64,000 nt of DNA from Rhodohalobacter barkolensis (GTDB lineage Bacteria; Bacteroidota; Rhodothermia; Balneolales; Balneolaceae): positions 521,608 through 585,607 of the forward strand of contig NZ_PISP01000003.1 of assembly GCF_002834295.1 (NCBI RefSeq), written 5' to 3'. This document shows, piece after piece, positions 15,252-28,000 of this stretch. Each line of letters opens with the position of its first letter. Position 1 is the stretch's first letter. The notes under the pieces were generated by a model. It saw only the letters and a list, made by a program, of their open reading frames with translations. It was not told the DNA's origin and did not search any database. The translations under genes were made by a program, and so were the position numbers.

Positions 15252-16259
15252 TCATCCCATCGTCAATACCGTTCTAAAACGGGCTTTGTTATTGATCATA
15301 TGAGCATACGCTTCATTCGCCTTATCTAGGGAAAACGTTTCAATCATCGGCTTGGAACCCGTCATTGCACTAAAGTTGAGCGTATCTTCCGAATCCTTTG
15401 CCGTACCGCTTGGCCAGCCTGATACTTTTTTGCGCCCCATAATTAAGCTGAAAGGCGAAACTTCAAAGGTCTCCCCTGTAGCCGCAAGTACAATCAGGTT
15501 TCCCTCCAGGCCAAGTCCGCCTACAATTTCGCCGATAATATCCGTGTTAGGTGCGGTAGCTATTACCACTTTTGCACCACCCATCTCCTGCAAAACTTCA
15601 ACCGCGTTCTCTTTTTTAGCGTTGATAAATCTGTGCGCTCCTAGATCTTCAGCAAGCTTTTTCTTGTCATCGCTTGTGGAAATGGCCACGGTTTTGAAAC
15701 CCATTTTAGCTGCATACTGAACGGCCAGATGTCCCAGGCCACCAATTCCCTGAACAGCTACCAGATCACCGGGGCGTGCTCCGGAATTTCTTAGAGCATT
15801 AAACGTGGTAATTCCAGCGCATAATAGGGGCGCGGCCTCTTCGGAGGAGAGATCCTCGGGAACTCTTGCGAGAGCTTCTTCACGAGCCGTCATGTATTCA
15901 GCATATCCGCCATCGTAACTGATACCCGCTACCTTTCCGTTTTCACAATTTATAAAATCACCTCGCCTGCAGGGATCGCAATGAAAGCAGTGTCCGCCGT
16001 GCCAACCAACGCCCACCCGGTCGCCTTTATTCCAGTTACTGATTTCCGAACCGGTCTCCTCAACAATCCCAACAACTTCGTGTCCCGGCACACGGGGATA
16101 TTCAATGCCCGGGAAGAGACCATCTTTCACCATGGCATCGCTGTGGCAAATCCCACACGCTTCAACTTTAATCAAAACTTCCCTGGCTGACGGTTTTGGA
16201 ACCGGCAGATCTACAATTTCAAAATCACTTCCGGCTTCTTTAATCTGGGCTGCTTTCAT
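15252..16259 (-). CDS. Zinc-dependent alcohol dehydrogenase
   Basis: 335 aa medium-chain dehydrogenase of the AdhP/YahK type. Catalytic zinc ligands are visible at C38 in GICHSD and at H60-E61 in PGHE; the structural zinc site has C91, C94, C97 and C105. The Rossmann dinucleotide loop is GIGGLGHLA (~170). It oxidises alcohols or reduces aldehydes with NAD(P); substrate not assignable. A fragment of a second copy lies beside the thioredoxin gene. Confidence 0.92.
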   Translation of the reverse strand: MKAAQIKEAGSDFEIVDLPVPKPSAREVLIKVEACGICHSDAMVKDGLFPGIEYPRVPGHEVVGIVEETGSEISNWNKGDRVGVGWHGGHCFHCDPCRRGDFINCENGKVAGISYDGGYAEYMTAREEALARVPEDLSSEEAAPLLCAGITTFNALRNSGARPGDLVAVQGIGGLGHLAVQYAAKMGFKTVAISTSDDKKKLAEDLGAHRFINAKKENAVEVLQEMGGAKVVIATAPNTDIIGEIVGGLGLEGNLIVLAATGETFEVSPFSLIMGRKKVSGWPSGTAKDSEDTLNFSAMTGSKPMIETFSLDKANEAYAHMINNKARFRTVLTMG

Positions 16260-16426
16260 TGTCTGAACCTGTTTGTTTTCTGTTGAATTTTTGTTCTATT
16301 TCTTCAACTTGATTTGAGTTAATAGCATTCCTTGATTGCCTTATTGTGACTAATTGGACGTACAAAAAACAATCTATTGACGTAATTTCCGACGAATGTC
16401 ATATCAAAAAATAAATTTAGTCTAAA

Positions 16427-16984
16427 ATGAAATTGTTCATATTCATCAGTTTAGCTCTCATTACCAATCTCCATTCAGCAAGCTTTGCCCAAAATAATAA
16501 CCCCAGATCCATCACACAGGATGATTCCCTAAAAATCGAGAACACCATTTCAAAGGAATTGGAACAGCTTGGAGACTCTTTAAGGGTTCTTGATAAATTT
16601 TATTTAGATGAACAGTTCATTGAATTTAAATCCGATACTTTTGCCATTGAAAGGAGAAGAGAAATGAGGATGGAGATCAATTGGAGTACAGCGGGTATGA
16701 ATAATGCTTCGTATGCCGCCGAAAGGGAGTATGACCAACTACTGAACAAGTACTATCAAAAATTACTGGGGAAACTCGATGATGAAGACAAAGAAATTTT
16801 AAGACAATCACAGAGAAACTGGATCCGTTTTCGGGACTCGGAACGTGACGTGAACTATATGCTCACAGATTGGCAATATTCCGGGGGCGGAACTATTCAA
16901 ACAACAATCAATGCCAACCATCACTTAGAAATCACAAAACATCGAGTTATTGAACTTTATCGATATTTAAGCCGCTTCATGTAG
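16427..16984 (+). CDS. LprI-like (DUF1311) secreted protein
   Basis: 185 aa with a signal peptide (~1-21, ending SFAQ). The C-terminal half matches the LprI/DUF1311 pattern: LDDEDKEILRQSQRNWIRFRD, then a GGGT turn and RVIELYRYL. Characterised members inhibit lysozyme, but they rely on cysteines that are not seen here, so activity is uncertain. The middle region is charged and helical. Stands alone. Confidence 0.75.
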   Translation: MKLFIFISLALITNLHSASFAQNNNPRSITQDDSLKIENTISKELEQLGDSLRVLDKFYLDEQFIEFKSDTFAIERRREMRMEINWSTAGMNNASYAAEREYDQLLNKYYQKLLGKLDDEDKEILRQSQRNWIRFRDSERDVNYMLTDWQYSGGGTIQTTINANHHLEITKHRVIELYRYLSRFM

Positions 16985-17346
16985 AAAACGGATATTTTGT
17001 AGTGGCAAATGAGTTGCAATTTAATCGAAACCATTATCATTTTGCAGCAGATCCATTTCACGTCTGATGCTTCGGCTTGAAATAATCATGTCTACCGTTT
17101 ATCGATTAGTGACACCTTTTGATCACAGAAAGCAAAAATAGGATTCTACTCTGATATTTCTCGCTGAGTTACGCAGATGAAACCGCTGAGTCTCGCAGAT
17201 TTTCTGCAGAAAAGAAAGCAGATTTTATATTGGTTACAATCTCCTTTTATATAAGCTCAATCAAAAAAGGCAACCCCGAAATGAATCGAAGCTGCCTTTT
17301 CAATTTTCATCTACTTCGCGATGAATAGAGCTAAATTCTGATGAAC
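16985..17346. other. Non-coding region upstream of the katG 3' end
   Basis: No coding frame. It contains a worn repeat-like stretch (CGCTGAGTTACGCAG and CGCTGAGTCTCGCAG around 17163-17199), a type of sequence seen as dispersed repeats in related genomes, and the hairpin described at 17265-17300. Confidence 0.4.
17265..17300. terminator. Probable bidirectional terminator between lprI-like gene and katG
   Basis: Arms aaaaggca (17265-17272) and tgcctttt (17293-17300) form an A/T-flanked stem; the T-rich tail on either strand suits both the upstream + gene and katG on the minus strand. Confidence 0.6.
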
Positions 17347-19663
<2,317 letters not shown>

Positions 19664-19710
19664 ACTTCTATTTTGGCGGGTAATCAAATTAAGACCGAAA
19701 AGATGTGCTT

Positions 19711-19805
19711 GTAAATCGTCCATCGCAGTTCGTCCATCGGTGATTCGCAGTTCAGTAACCTCAGATTAACGAACTGCGAATCACGAACGACCGATTGACG
19801 AATTT
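19711..19805. repeat. Long hairpin repeat, copy A
   Basis: Inner arms tgattcgcagttc (19741-19753) and gaactgcgaatca (19771-19783) pair perfectly over 13 bp. An imperfect outer stem brings aaatcgtc and gacgaattt together. The first 42 bases are identical to copy B at 20539. Confidence 0.85.
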
Positions 19806-19832
19806 AATTTTGTCTTCTTAAAGGGATTAGCT

Positions 19833-20189
19833 TTAAAGCTTTCCTTTTGAAGTTTGAATGCTCTTAACAAATATGGGAATCAGTTCATCACACTCTTTGA
19901 TTACCTGATTTTGAACTTTTACATCACGAATAAGTCGCGCCTTTGATAAAATCTTTAAACTAATGTAAGACTCCCTTAACTCCTTCAAAATAACCTGAAG
20001 TTTATGTATAAAATCTTTCATTGATTCTGCACTTCTGGATTCTCCATAATTCAGTGCCGGTGAAGTTCCGGATCTAATCAATTGCCCTGCCAGATGATTT
20101 CCGGCCTTGGTTGGTGAAATATCATCTGATAAAGTTATAATCTGTACTGCAAAATTTATCAACCGATCTTCTAACTGTTGTTTGTTCAT
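19833..20189 (-). CDS. Four-helix-bundle protein (23S rRNA intervening-sequence type)
   Basis: 118 aa, all-helical, of the S23/four-helix-bundle family found in 23S rRNA intervening sequences and as free genes. Typical signatures are LADQLIRSGTSPALNYGE-like sequence here seen as GQLIRSGTSPALNYGES, followed by FIHKLQVILKELRESYISL. The start at 20189 is chosen because AGGAGG lies 8 bases upstream; the ATG at 20210 would put that site inside the gene. Molecular role unknown; family members form pentamers and may bind nucleic acid. Hairpin repeats lie on both sides. Confidence 0.85.
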   Translation of the reverse strand: MNKQQLEDRLINFAVQIITLSDDISPTKAGNHLAGQLIRSGTSPALNYGESRSAESMKDFIHKLQVILKELRESYISLKILSKARLIRDVKVQNQVIKECDELIPIFVKSIQTSKGKL

Positions 20190-20270
20190 GATTTCTCCCC
20201 TCCTGTTCATTATGTTTATATTAGTATGAACAAAATTTCATCAATCCCTTACAGTTTTAAACCAAAAAAG

Positions 20271-20306
20271 TCGTCAATCACAGTTTACCTTTTTTTGATT
20301 GACGAA
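20271..20306. repeat. Short relative of the 19.7/20.5 kb hairpin repeat
   Basis: Arms tcgtcaatca (20271-20280) and tgattgacga (20297-20306) pair perfectly, and the flank gaactgcgattt echoes the longer copies. It lies upstream of the four-helix-bundle gene. Confidence 0.6.
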
Positions 20307-20395
20307 CTGCGATTTAAATTTTCACGGGGATAAATCCCGCGCTCGCATATAAAACCCATAAAAGTGTTTGAGTCGGTTTTGAAATGAAATAGAAA

Positions 20396-20418
20396 AAAGC
20401 CCCAAAGTTTGGGGCTTT
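20396..20418 (-). terminator. Rho-independent terminator for the M14 peptidase gene
   Basis: An 11-bp perfect stem (20396-20406 with 20408-20418, core gcccc/ggggc). On the minus strand it is followed by six Ts. It lies ~220 bases past the M14 stop, beyond repeat copy B. Confidence 0.75.
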
Positions 20419-20538
20419 ATATACGAGTCGGTCATTCATGGCCGGTGAAAAGTTATAATAGCCAAGCCTGGTATTTTTACTTCTGGGATCTCAATTTTAA
20501 CAGTAATCAGATTGGTCAAATATGTATCCGATAGATAT

Positions 20539-20630
20539 AAATCGTCCATCGCAGTTCGTCCATCGGTGATTCGCAGTTCATTCTCATCTGATTAACGAAC
20601 AACGAATCACGAATGACCGATGGACGAATT
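20539..20630. repeat. Long hairpin repeat, copy B
   Basis: Outer arms tcgtccatcg (20542-20551) and cgatggacga (20618-20627) are perfect; the inner stem 20567-20579 with 20597-20609 has two mismatches. Same orientation as copy A; it ends about 10 bases before the M14 peptidase stop. Confidence 0.85.
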
Positions 20631-20639
20631 TCTGTCTTA

Positions 20640-23255
20640 TTACATCGAAGGCATCAGCATCACTGCGTTGATCATCAGCCGTTCCGGACCCCTCCAAAAC
20701 ATCCGGTACTGCGTGTTATCTGCCAAAAGAACAACTTTGCCTCTTCCCATGGAAGCCACTCCGGCAAACACATTTCCGGCCGCTTTCTGGATATTTTCCT
20801 GGGATGCATAACCTGAAACCAACAGGTTTTCCGGATCTTTTTCATAGTATCCAACTACCTGATAGCTGCTTGATGGCACCATCTGATCGGTATTATAAGT
20901 GAGACTGTACAGCTTCTCTTTCACTCCAAATGCCAAAGGGTTGGTCACGTCTACGTGAGACTTGAATGAAGCGCCGGGGATTCTGCGAAGGCCGAAAGTA
21001 TCCACCCTAGCTTCATATGGCGTGTAAGCTGCCACGTCCGGAGCATCCTCATCTTCTTCCTCCTCTTTTACCAACTCCACATTGATCCACTCCATGCGAT
21101 CCTGGGTCAGACTGTGCGAAGATGCCTCGGTAGCCACTAGCGTACCGCCGCGTTCAACCCACTCTTTTACTGCCTGCTGCTGTGATTCACCGTAGTGAGG
21201 TGCACTTCCCCCCTGACCAGGTAGAATAATGACATCGTACTCATCCAAGTCGATCGATGCGAGTCTGTGTGATCGGATTCGTGAAATACCATATTCTACA
21301 TTTTGATCAAACTGAAACCAGATCTGCCCTGCTGTATAGGAGTTAAAGGGCTGATCAATCACCATAGCTACTTTTGGCTGATCCAGAACCGTACTGCTAC
21401 GTGAAGCAAGATCCATTCCTGAGTCCATTCTTCCGGTTTCCAAACCGCGAATAATAACTCCAGCATAGTCGGCAATCTCCTGCATATCGCGGCTAGCATC
21501 ACTTCGTTTATCGTAATTCCGTCCAAGCATTACAATCAGTGAACCTCTCGAAAACTCCACGCCATCTTTGGTAAATATCTTCTCCGCAGAACGTACCTTA
21601 TATCCTCTTCTCCAGAGTTCGCCCAATGCTTTTGGTGCTGTTGGCTGATTCCAGTCAATCACAAAAGCATACTCGGCTGATGGATTGATCACACCTTTTT
21701 CACGGGCAGGAGCTTCATCTACAACCGATGTTGAAACAGATGGATCGTCATTTACACGAGCCGCATCCAGGTTATACGCCATTGGAATGGACCAGACAGA
21801 CATGTCGTACATTACCGAATCTTCAATGGCCATCTCCGGCTCAAACAGCGTAGTGATAAACATGTGTTTGGTTTGATTGGTGCGAATAATAAAATCCCCT
21901 TCACTGAATGAGCGCCGCTGTGGCTCATTATCCCAGTAATCAAAAGCGTTTCGTAGTGAAAAATTTTCTCCGGCACGCTCCACTTTCACACCCTGCTTCA
22001 GCATAATGTCGATAACATCATAGGTGTGATCGTTTGGATTATCCGGCAGGATATACGCTTTCGTTTCAACTTTTGAATTGGCCGGATTAAGCGATTCGCG
22101 GAAGTAGTTCAGCAACTCTTCTCTGTTTTCCACGGCTGTTCGTACCGTAGCCACACTGTTTTTATAGTGGTCGAAAATACGCTGCTCCAATGTTAAGATG
22201 TATCCCTCTTCCGTCTCAACGGCCCGACCACCACGACTGTGTCCGCCCTGCTCGGCCAGCATCCCTATTCCGCCCATCAGGCTCGGGTAAGAAGAGCCAT
22301 AACCGGGATAGAAAAAATCAAAACCTTCCGTAGTGGCGTAGTTGATATTGTGCTTGTCGAACTCTTCGATGGTGCCGCGACCAAACCGATCGCTCCACTC
22401 TTCGTAATCATCCGGAAGCTGAAGGTTTCGAGGTGTGGTACCCGGCATGGTAAAGTAGTTGTTGTTAAAGCCCTGCTCGTGAATATCGAGGTGAACCTGC
22501 GGCATCCATTTCTGATACTCCGCAATTCGGCCTCTCGATTCGGGATGAACCAGCCACACCCAATCGCGGTTCAAGTCGAACCAGTAGTGATTGGTTCGTC
22601 CGCCCGGCCAGATCTCATCATGCTCCAGGTCGGCGGCATCCGTATTGAGCATATTCGCCTGTGACGATTTATACCACGTTACGTATCGATCGCGTCCATC
22701 TGCATTTAAGATCGGATCGATAATGACGACAGATTCATCTCTGAACCGGGCCGACTCATCGTCTTCGGCCGCAGCCAATCGATAGGCTGTCTGAAGAGCC
22801 GCTTCTGCGCTGGACGCTTCATTTCCATGCACTCCATAACTGAGCCATACAATAGCTGGATGATCTTCCGCCAATTCAGCTGCTTCATTGCTACTCAACC
22901 CTTCAAAATCGGCAAGGCTCAGGTTGTTTTCCCGGATCTGCTCCAGGTTGGCATGATTCTCTTCATTGGTGATGATAACCAACCATAGATCACGACCCTC
23001 ATAGGTTTGACCGTAGGTTATTACCGAAACCCGATCGCTTTCCGAAGCCAGATTTTTAAGATAGGCACCCAGCTGATAATGGTGGCTGTACTCTTCGCCC
23101 GGCTGATATCCTAAAAAGTCTGCCGGTGATGTAACATCAGAATTGTAAGGCAGCTCCGGATCGAATTGAAATCGGTCATTCAGTAATTGAGAAGCCGCCG
23201 GTGATGTAATGAGCAGAAACAGTAGAGAAGTAAGGAGTAGCTTTATTGCATTCAT
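20640..23255 (-). CDS. M14-family zinc carboxypeptidase, exported
   Basis: 871 aa with a signal peptide (~1-22). The M14 catalytic domain occupies ~45-390: zinc ligands H143 and E146 in GVHGNEASSAEAA, and DLNRDW with the downstream conserved region QVHLDIHEQG, which supplies the third ligand. The long C-terminal part (~400-871) contains a class-I glutaminase amidotransferase-like segment (YDVIILPGQGG...) as in many large Bacteroidota M14 proteins. Probably periplasmic or surface peptide digestion. Single gene with terminator at 20396-20418. Confidence 0.9.
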   Translation of the reverse strand: MNAIKLLLTSLLFLLITSPAASQLLNDRFQFDPELPYNSDVTSPADFLGYQPGEEYSHHYQLGAYLKNLASESDRVSVITYGQTYEGRDLWLVIITNEENHANLEQIRENNLSLADFEGLSSNEAAELAEDHPAIVWLSYGVHGNEASSAEAALQTAYRLAAAEDDESARFRDESVVIIDPILNADGRDRYVTWYKSSQANMLNTDAADLEHDEIWPGGRTNHYWFDLNRDWVWLVHPESRGRIAEYQKWMPQVHLDIHEQGFNNNYFTMPGTTPRNLQLPDDYEEWSDRFGRGTIEEFDKHNINYATTEGFDFFYPGYGSSYPSLMGGIGMLAEQGGHSRGGRAVETEEGYILTLEQRIFDHYKNSVATVRTAVENREELLNYFRESLNPANSKVETKAYILPDNPNDHTYDVIDIMLKQGVKVERAGENFSLRNAFDYWDNEPQRRSFSEGDFIIRTNQTKHMFITTLFEPEMAIEDSVMYDMSVWSIPMAYNLDAARVNDDPSVSTSVVDEAPAREKGVINPSAEYAFVIDWNQPTAPKALGELWRRGYKVRSAEKIFTKDGVEFSRGSLIVMLGRNYDKRSDASRDMQEIADYAGVIIRGLETGRMDSGMDLASRSSTVLDQPKVAMVIDQPFNSYTAGQIWFQFDQNVEYGISRIRSHRLASIDLDEYDVIILPGQGGSAPHYGESQQQAVKEWVERGGTLVATEASSHSLTQDRMEWINVELVKEEEEDEDAPDVAAYTPYEARVDTFGLRRIPGASFKSHVDVTNPLAFGVKEKLYSLTYNTDQMVPSSSYQVVGYYEKDPENLLVSGYASQENIQKAAGNVFAGVASMGRGKVVLLADNTQYRMFWRGPERLMINAVMLMPSM

Positions 23256-23353
23256 ATAGAGGTGGTTTTTTAAATGTATTCGAGCATAGAATACTAAATT
23301 AAAAAGCCACTTTCATAAACCTCTCAACAAATGCACGGTTCAGTAATAACTTT

Positions 23354-23836
23354 TTACTTCGATTTCTTCATCGTAAATACAGCAACGATAGCAGAAGTAA
23401 CAACCCCCATCATAAAAGCCCCGAGAACACCCTGTATCATATAACTTTTCAGGTTGAAATAACCTGTTGCTTCACTGCGAGACATCTTGCCCATCTGTAC
23501 GGAATGATCAATCATGTTCTCAAAAAAATCCGGTGAGATCAGGGTATGAATAATATATTGAGCCACCGGACTTAAAACGGCTACCACAATCGTAATATAG
23601 AAACCGGTCATAAATCCCTGTGTCCATGTCATCACTCCGTTATAGTCATTTTTCCTTTTATCAAGAAAAGCCACCACGTAAATCACTATTGCTACAATAG
23701 CAAACACATTGGTCATAACTGCATGGCTTTCAATATTCTCACCATGCCACCCCATCAGCTTCTCAAAAACCATCCAGAGAATCAAAATGACTGTAAATAT
23801 CAGTCCCCACTTCAGTTCTGTTTTATACTTTTCCAT
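23354..23836 (-). CDS. DUF4199 integral membrane protein
   Basis: 160 aa with four hydrophobic segments (~8-26, 42-58, 73-98, 133-155). The order, including WTQGFMTGFYITIVVAVLSPVAQYI, is that of DUF4199, a family common in Bacteroidota whose role is unknown. The protein is in the inner membrane. It is near a peptidase and a matrixin gene on the same strand, but the gaps of ~100 bp do not prove an operon. Confidence 0.85.
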   Translation of the reverse strand: MEKYKTELKWGLIFTVILILWMVFEKLMGWHGENIESHAVMTNVFAIVAIVIYVVAFLDKRKNDYNGVMTWTQGFMTGFYITIVVAVLSPVAQYIIHTLISPDFFENMIDHSVQMGKMSRSEATGYFNLKSYMIQGVLGAFMMGVVTSAIVAVFTMKKSK

Positions 23837-23942
23837 CCCATTCTCCCATTTAGTTTACGCCGATCCCTTTTATTCCATATCACTGTGCTTCAAACGATTA
23901 TAACAAAAAACGGGACCTTTTCTTACACTTCAGCAAATATTT

Positions 23943-24881
23943 CTATCTGCACTTATCAGCAATAGCCCGTTTATCCTCTCGGCTCAGCTGAATAATTGGG
24001 TAGATTTCCTGATTTCCCATCTGGCTGTACATTACTGATGCAGGATCGTTTCCATGAACAAGTCCCAGTGCATGTCCCAGCTCATGCGCAAGGACCAGGT
24101 AGAGGTCTCTCTTACTCAGATACTGATTTACGGTTATCATACCGCCACTCTCCGTATTCCGATAGGTAGCTTTAGTGAAGCGACTCTCACCCGAATACTC
24201 CTCATTATAGCGATCCACCAATTCATTACTCTCCTCAATTCGGTTATTCAGACGATCTACATAACTATTAATCTCATCCGCCAACTGGTCCAGTTCATTC
24301 CGCTCGGCCAAAACCCGTTGCTGCATACTCTCCACCTCTTCTTTTCGCTCTAAAAACAGCTGTTCTTCTGCAGCCGTCATTCCCCCGTTTTGATTTTTCT
24401 CCCTTACCCACCGGTTTAATTCGTTTAACTCATTACGGGTTGTTGAAGCCAGTCTTTCATATTCAGAAGATTTTTGTTCAAATCGTTCACGCCGTGTCTC
24501 ATACTCACGTTGTATTTGATCGGTTCGAATTTGCTCCGATTCAATCTGCTCCCGAAATCTCATTTCACCGACTATCATCTCCTGCCGTTCATCATACACA
24601 AAACGAACATCAATATTTCCATCTTCTGTGTAGAATGCCACCGGTCGGTCAATCGCGTCTGACCATAGCGAAACTGCCATTTGCATGGCTTCCTTTACCT
24701 CTTCTTCTGAAATTCCAAACCGGGAATCTATTTCCCCAATTCTGTAAGAGAGCGGCTCATTACATGCACCAAGGTCACTCTCCACCGTTCGATCGACCTT
24801 TTCGTAGGTCATGAAGTACCAGCCTGCGAGCAGAATAATGATCAGGACCAATAAATATTTGAGCAGGTTATTCAGAGTCAT
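23943..24881 (-). CDS. Membrane-anchored matrixin-like metalloprotease with coiled coil
   Basis: 312 aa. One N-terminal membrane anchor (~6-24), a mixed domain ~35-110, a long coiled coil ~115-225 rich in Glu/Arg/Gln, then the metzincin zinc motif AHELGHALGLVH (HExxHxxGxxH) with VMYSQMG, the Met-turn. The coiled coil is inserted between the N-terminal strands and the active-site helix of one metzincin domain, which is unusual. Likely acts in the periplasm. No known substrate. Confidence 0.85.
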   Translation of the reverse strand: MTLNNLLKYLLVLIIILLAGWYFMTYEKVDRTVESDLGACNEPLSYRIGEIDSRFGISEEEVKEAMQMAVSLWSDAIDRPVAFYTEDGNIDVRFVYDERQEMIVGEMRFREQIESEQIRTDQIQREYETRRERFEQKSSEYERLASTTRNELNELNRWVREKNQNGGMTAAEEQLFLERKEEVESMQQRVLAERNELDQLADEINSYVDRLNNRIEESNELVDRYNEEYSGESRFTKATYRNTESGGMITVNQYLSKRDLYLVLAHELGHALGLVHGNDPASVMYSQMGNQEIYPIIQLSREDKRAIADKCR

Positions 24882-25069
24882 GATTTATTGCAGTATTGGA
24901 GAGCTTTAAATCCCATTGATCGTTGTAGTCAATAAATTAATAGGTTATTTGATTGATTCAACGGATGAGTCTGGGTAACAATTTTTACTTTTTCAAATTT
25001 TATAGCACATCTATTCATATTTAAAAACTGTTTCGGCCTCAATATTATTATACCGGGTTTGACAGAAAA

Positions 25070-28000
25070 TCAATAATCGTAGTGCCAACGTAAGTCAATT
25101 CCCTCACGAGAATCATCTCCCTGAGTGATAATCAGTTCAAGGTTTTCTTTCAATAAATACTCCAGCATAAAGAGCGTATTAGGCCGACTGCTGCTGATTT
25201 CGTTCACTACGGCAAAAAACGTGCGCCGGTTCAGATACCAACCTGTTTTAATTGAGGTAGCGCTGTCCGATCCCGACCGGGTATTATCAATCTGCACCAC
25301 ATCAATTCCCAAACTTTGAGAGGCCAGCAGTTCAACGCGGTCGAGCAATACATCCAGTGCAATATCAGCTGCAGACGGGCTGCTTCCGCTGCCAGCCACA
25401 ACCTGCTCCCACGACTCAAGTTCGTAGAACGGTTTCCCAAATAGGGTATAACTGATAATGTCCTGCAGTTCAAGTGGCGGATCACTGTCGAATCTGAATT
25501 CCGGTTCTTGTACAGTACCCTCAATAATGTAATATATTTGCACTTCAGACCGAGACTGAGGCGGCTCAAACAGCGTGCGGATATTCAACTCCGGATCATC
25601 AACCGGCCCATAAAAGGTAACAAAGGCCTCATCGAGCTGGAACTGTTTACCCAGCGGACGAGCATAACCCCTTACTCCTTCCAGCGATCCAAACATCTGC
25701 AGATCATTATTGCGCTCTTTAACGAGGTCCACTTCACCGCCCAACTCAATCTCCATATCAAGATACTGCCGGTTGCGGATGAAAAACTCCCGTGCAAAAT
25801 TTACATTCATCTCCATTTCAAGCAATTCATAAAATTCGATCGGCTCGGGCTCCTCTTCATCTTCAAGCTGAACATCTTCAACAGATTGCTCACCGAAATC
25901 TTGCAGGTTTACAAATCCATTCAGGAATGTGAGGTTTCCGGTTAATTTGGGTTCATCAACAGTTCCGGAGAGATCTGCATCCAGGTCAATCAGTGCTTTG
26001 TATTCTGAAGTGTTGGCAGCTCTGAATTGATTTCCGCGAATGTTTAACTGAAGCCCCCCGGGAGTAAGGTTATTCATTTCAACAGAACCGCTGGCCCGAA
26101 TTCGTCCGGGACCGCTCTGCATTCTAAACTCTTGCAGCTCAACCTGGGATCCTGTAAAATTAATGACTGAAGTCATCTCGGATAGAGTAATGCCGGCCGG
26201 TACCACTCTCAGATTTCCATCCATCAGCTCCATTCGCCCTGATGTTTGCAGATCGGCTAACCTGCCATTCAATGACACTTCTCCATTTAGCCTGCCTCTC
26301 AGTTGACGGAACATTTCGCGATCGAGAAAATCGTTAAATATTGCCAGATTGAAGTCTTCTGTGCTGAAGTTTACGCTAACCTCATCATCATCGTCGGGCA
26401 GTAACACCTCTGCGTTACGGAGATCCACAATAAATGGCAGTTTTGCATCCATATCCAAAACCGGATTACCGGCCGTTTCAACAACTCCACCCAATTCTAC
26501 ATTCTCTTCATCGTGTATGTAATTGAGGTCGAAATCAGCTCTGTCGATATTAATTCCCGAAAACAAACCATTTTCAATATGCAGATTACCGGTTAACTCA
26601 GGATTTCCTGCAATTCCGTCCAAATCTGCCCTCAGACTGATTTTTCCCTGCGTATCTTCCGAATCCAATTCAGGGATAAATGAGAGCCAATAGGATAAAT
26701 CCGACTCGGAAACCTCAAAATAACCGTTTACTTCCCGGTCAAAAAACTGGTCATCAAATGTGGCAGGGTCACCCGGTAAAAATGGCACCTGAAGCAGCGA
26801 CTCAAATAGCTTTTGATCGTCATGATTGCCACCGAAGGTAAGCTGTAACCATTCATCTTCGATATTCAGGTAAAAATTGAAGCGGTCCATTTCTCCATCT
26901 TCAAACTCAATATTTTGCACTGAACCGTTTGTAGAAACAACTAAATCGCTGCTGCTGTTGTATATTGATGTTTCGCCGGACAGATAGCCCTCCAGTACCG
27001 GTTCCTGCAATACCAGGCTCTGTATTGCTCCAAGATTCAGATCACCTGCTTCCAAACCAACCTCCTGCACATCCGCTGACAGCTGCGTGACCCAAAGGGA
27101 TAAGAATGACTGATCTTCGGCGTCGCGGACGGTCATTGTGTCCATCCGGGCAGCCTCAGTTTCAAAATTGTATTCAAAATCAAAAGAGTTGTCCAGCGAT
27201 AGCGTGCGGATTTCTGTCGTAAAATCGAAAAGTGTCGTTCTGAGGTTCAACCGGTTTGAATCGACACTGAACTCCCCTTCCTGATACAGTGTGCATATCT
27301 CTTCGTTGATGATTTCGAGATCAAATTGGCCGCTCGTACTGTTTTCTTGCTGAACCAGCTGAGTTGAGAAATTTATATCCTGCACTCCGATTTCATTGAC
27401 CACCGGTGAGTTTATCTGAACATCCAGGTCTGCTTCAATGTCATCCAGTAAACGAACGGAAGCCAATCCATTAATAGAGTTTGCCGAAAACAGCGAATCT
27501 ACCACAATGTTCTGTAATTCGGCCTCACCGTTAAACTCCAGAAATCCTGATCCGCTTCTGTTGAGGGTTCCGCTCAGAACACCGCCCGACTCAAGTCTGT
27601 CTAACTCAAAAAGCGGAGCAAGTGGCTGCAAATCCTTCAACTCTGCACTGAAATTTAGTCGATTTTCTAAGTTTGTCAGGTCTGTAATATGCTGACGCAA
27701 AGAGAACTCCCCATCGGCTATCGGGCTAACTAACTGAGCATTTTCAACCGTTAAAAATTGATCTTCTATAGTAAAGTTTGCTTTTAGAGTGTCGACCGGT
27801 TCCTTGTTCACCACACTGGAGTCCAATGCCGCCTCGGCCTGCAGCTGCAGTGTTTCCGGATCAAATCCACTGCCCTCCCCTTGTAATGTTCCGTTCAAAT
27901 AGGTAGGAAACTGTTCCAATCCTGAAAGCTCCGAAAGGTTAAATTCACGCATTACGGCATCAAACCGGTAGCTTGGATTTTCCCGCCAGTCGTTTGCCTG

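Larger units (their letters stand above)
19711..20632. mobile_element. Four-helix-bundle gene bracketed by direct hairpin repeats
   Basis: Two hairpin repeats in the same orientation, 19711-19805 and 20539-20630, share 42 identical bases (19713-19754 and 20539-20580). They flank the 118-aa four-helix-bundle gene, with a third, shorter relative at 20271-20306. The arrangement suggests a mobile or IVS-like unit. No target duplication was found, so mobility is inference. Confidence 0.45.
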
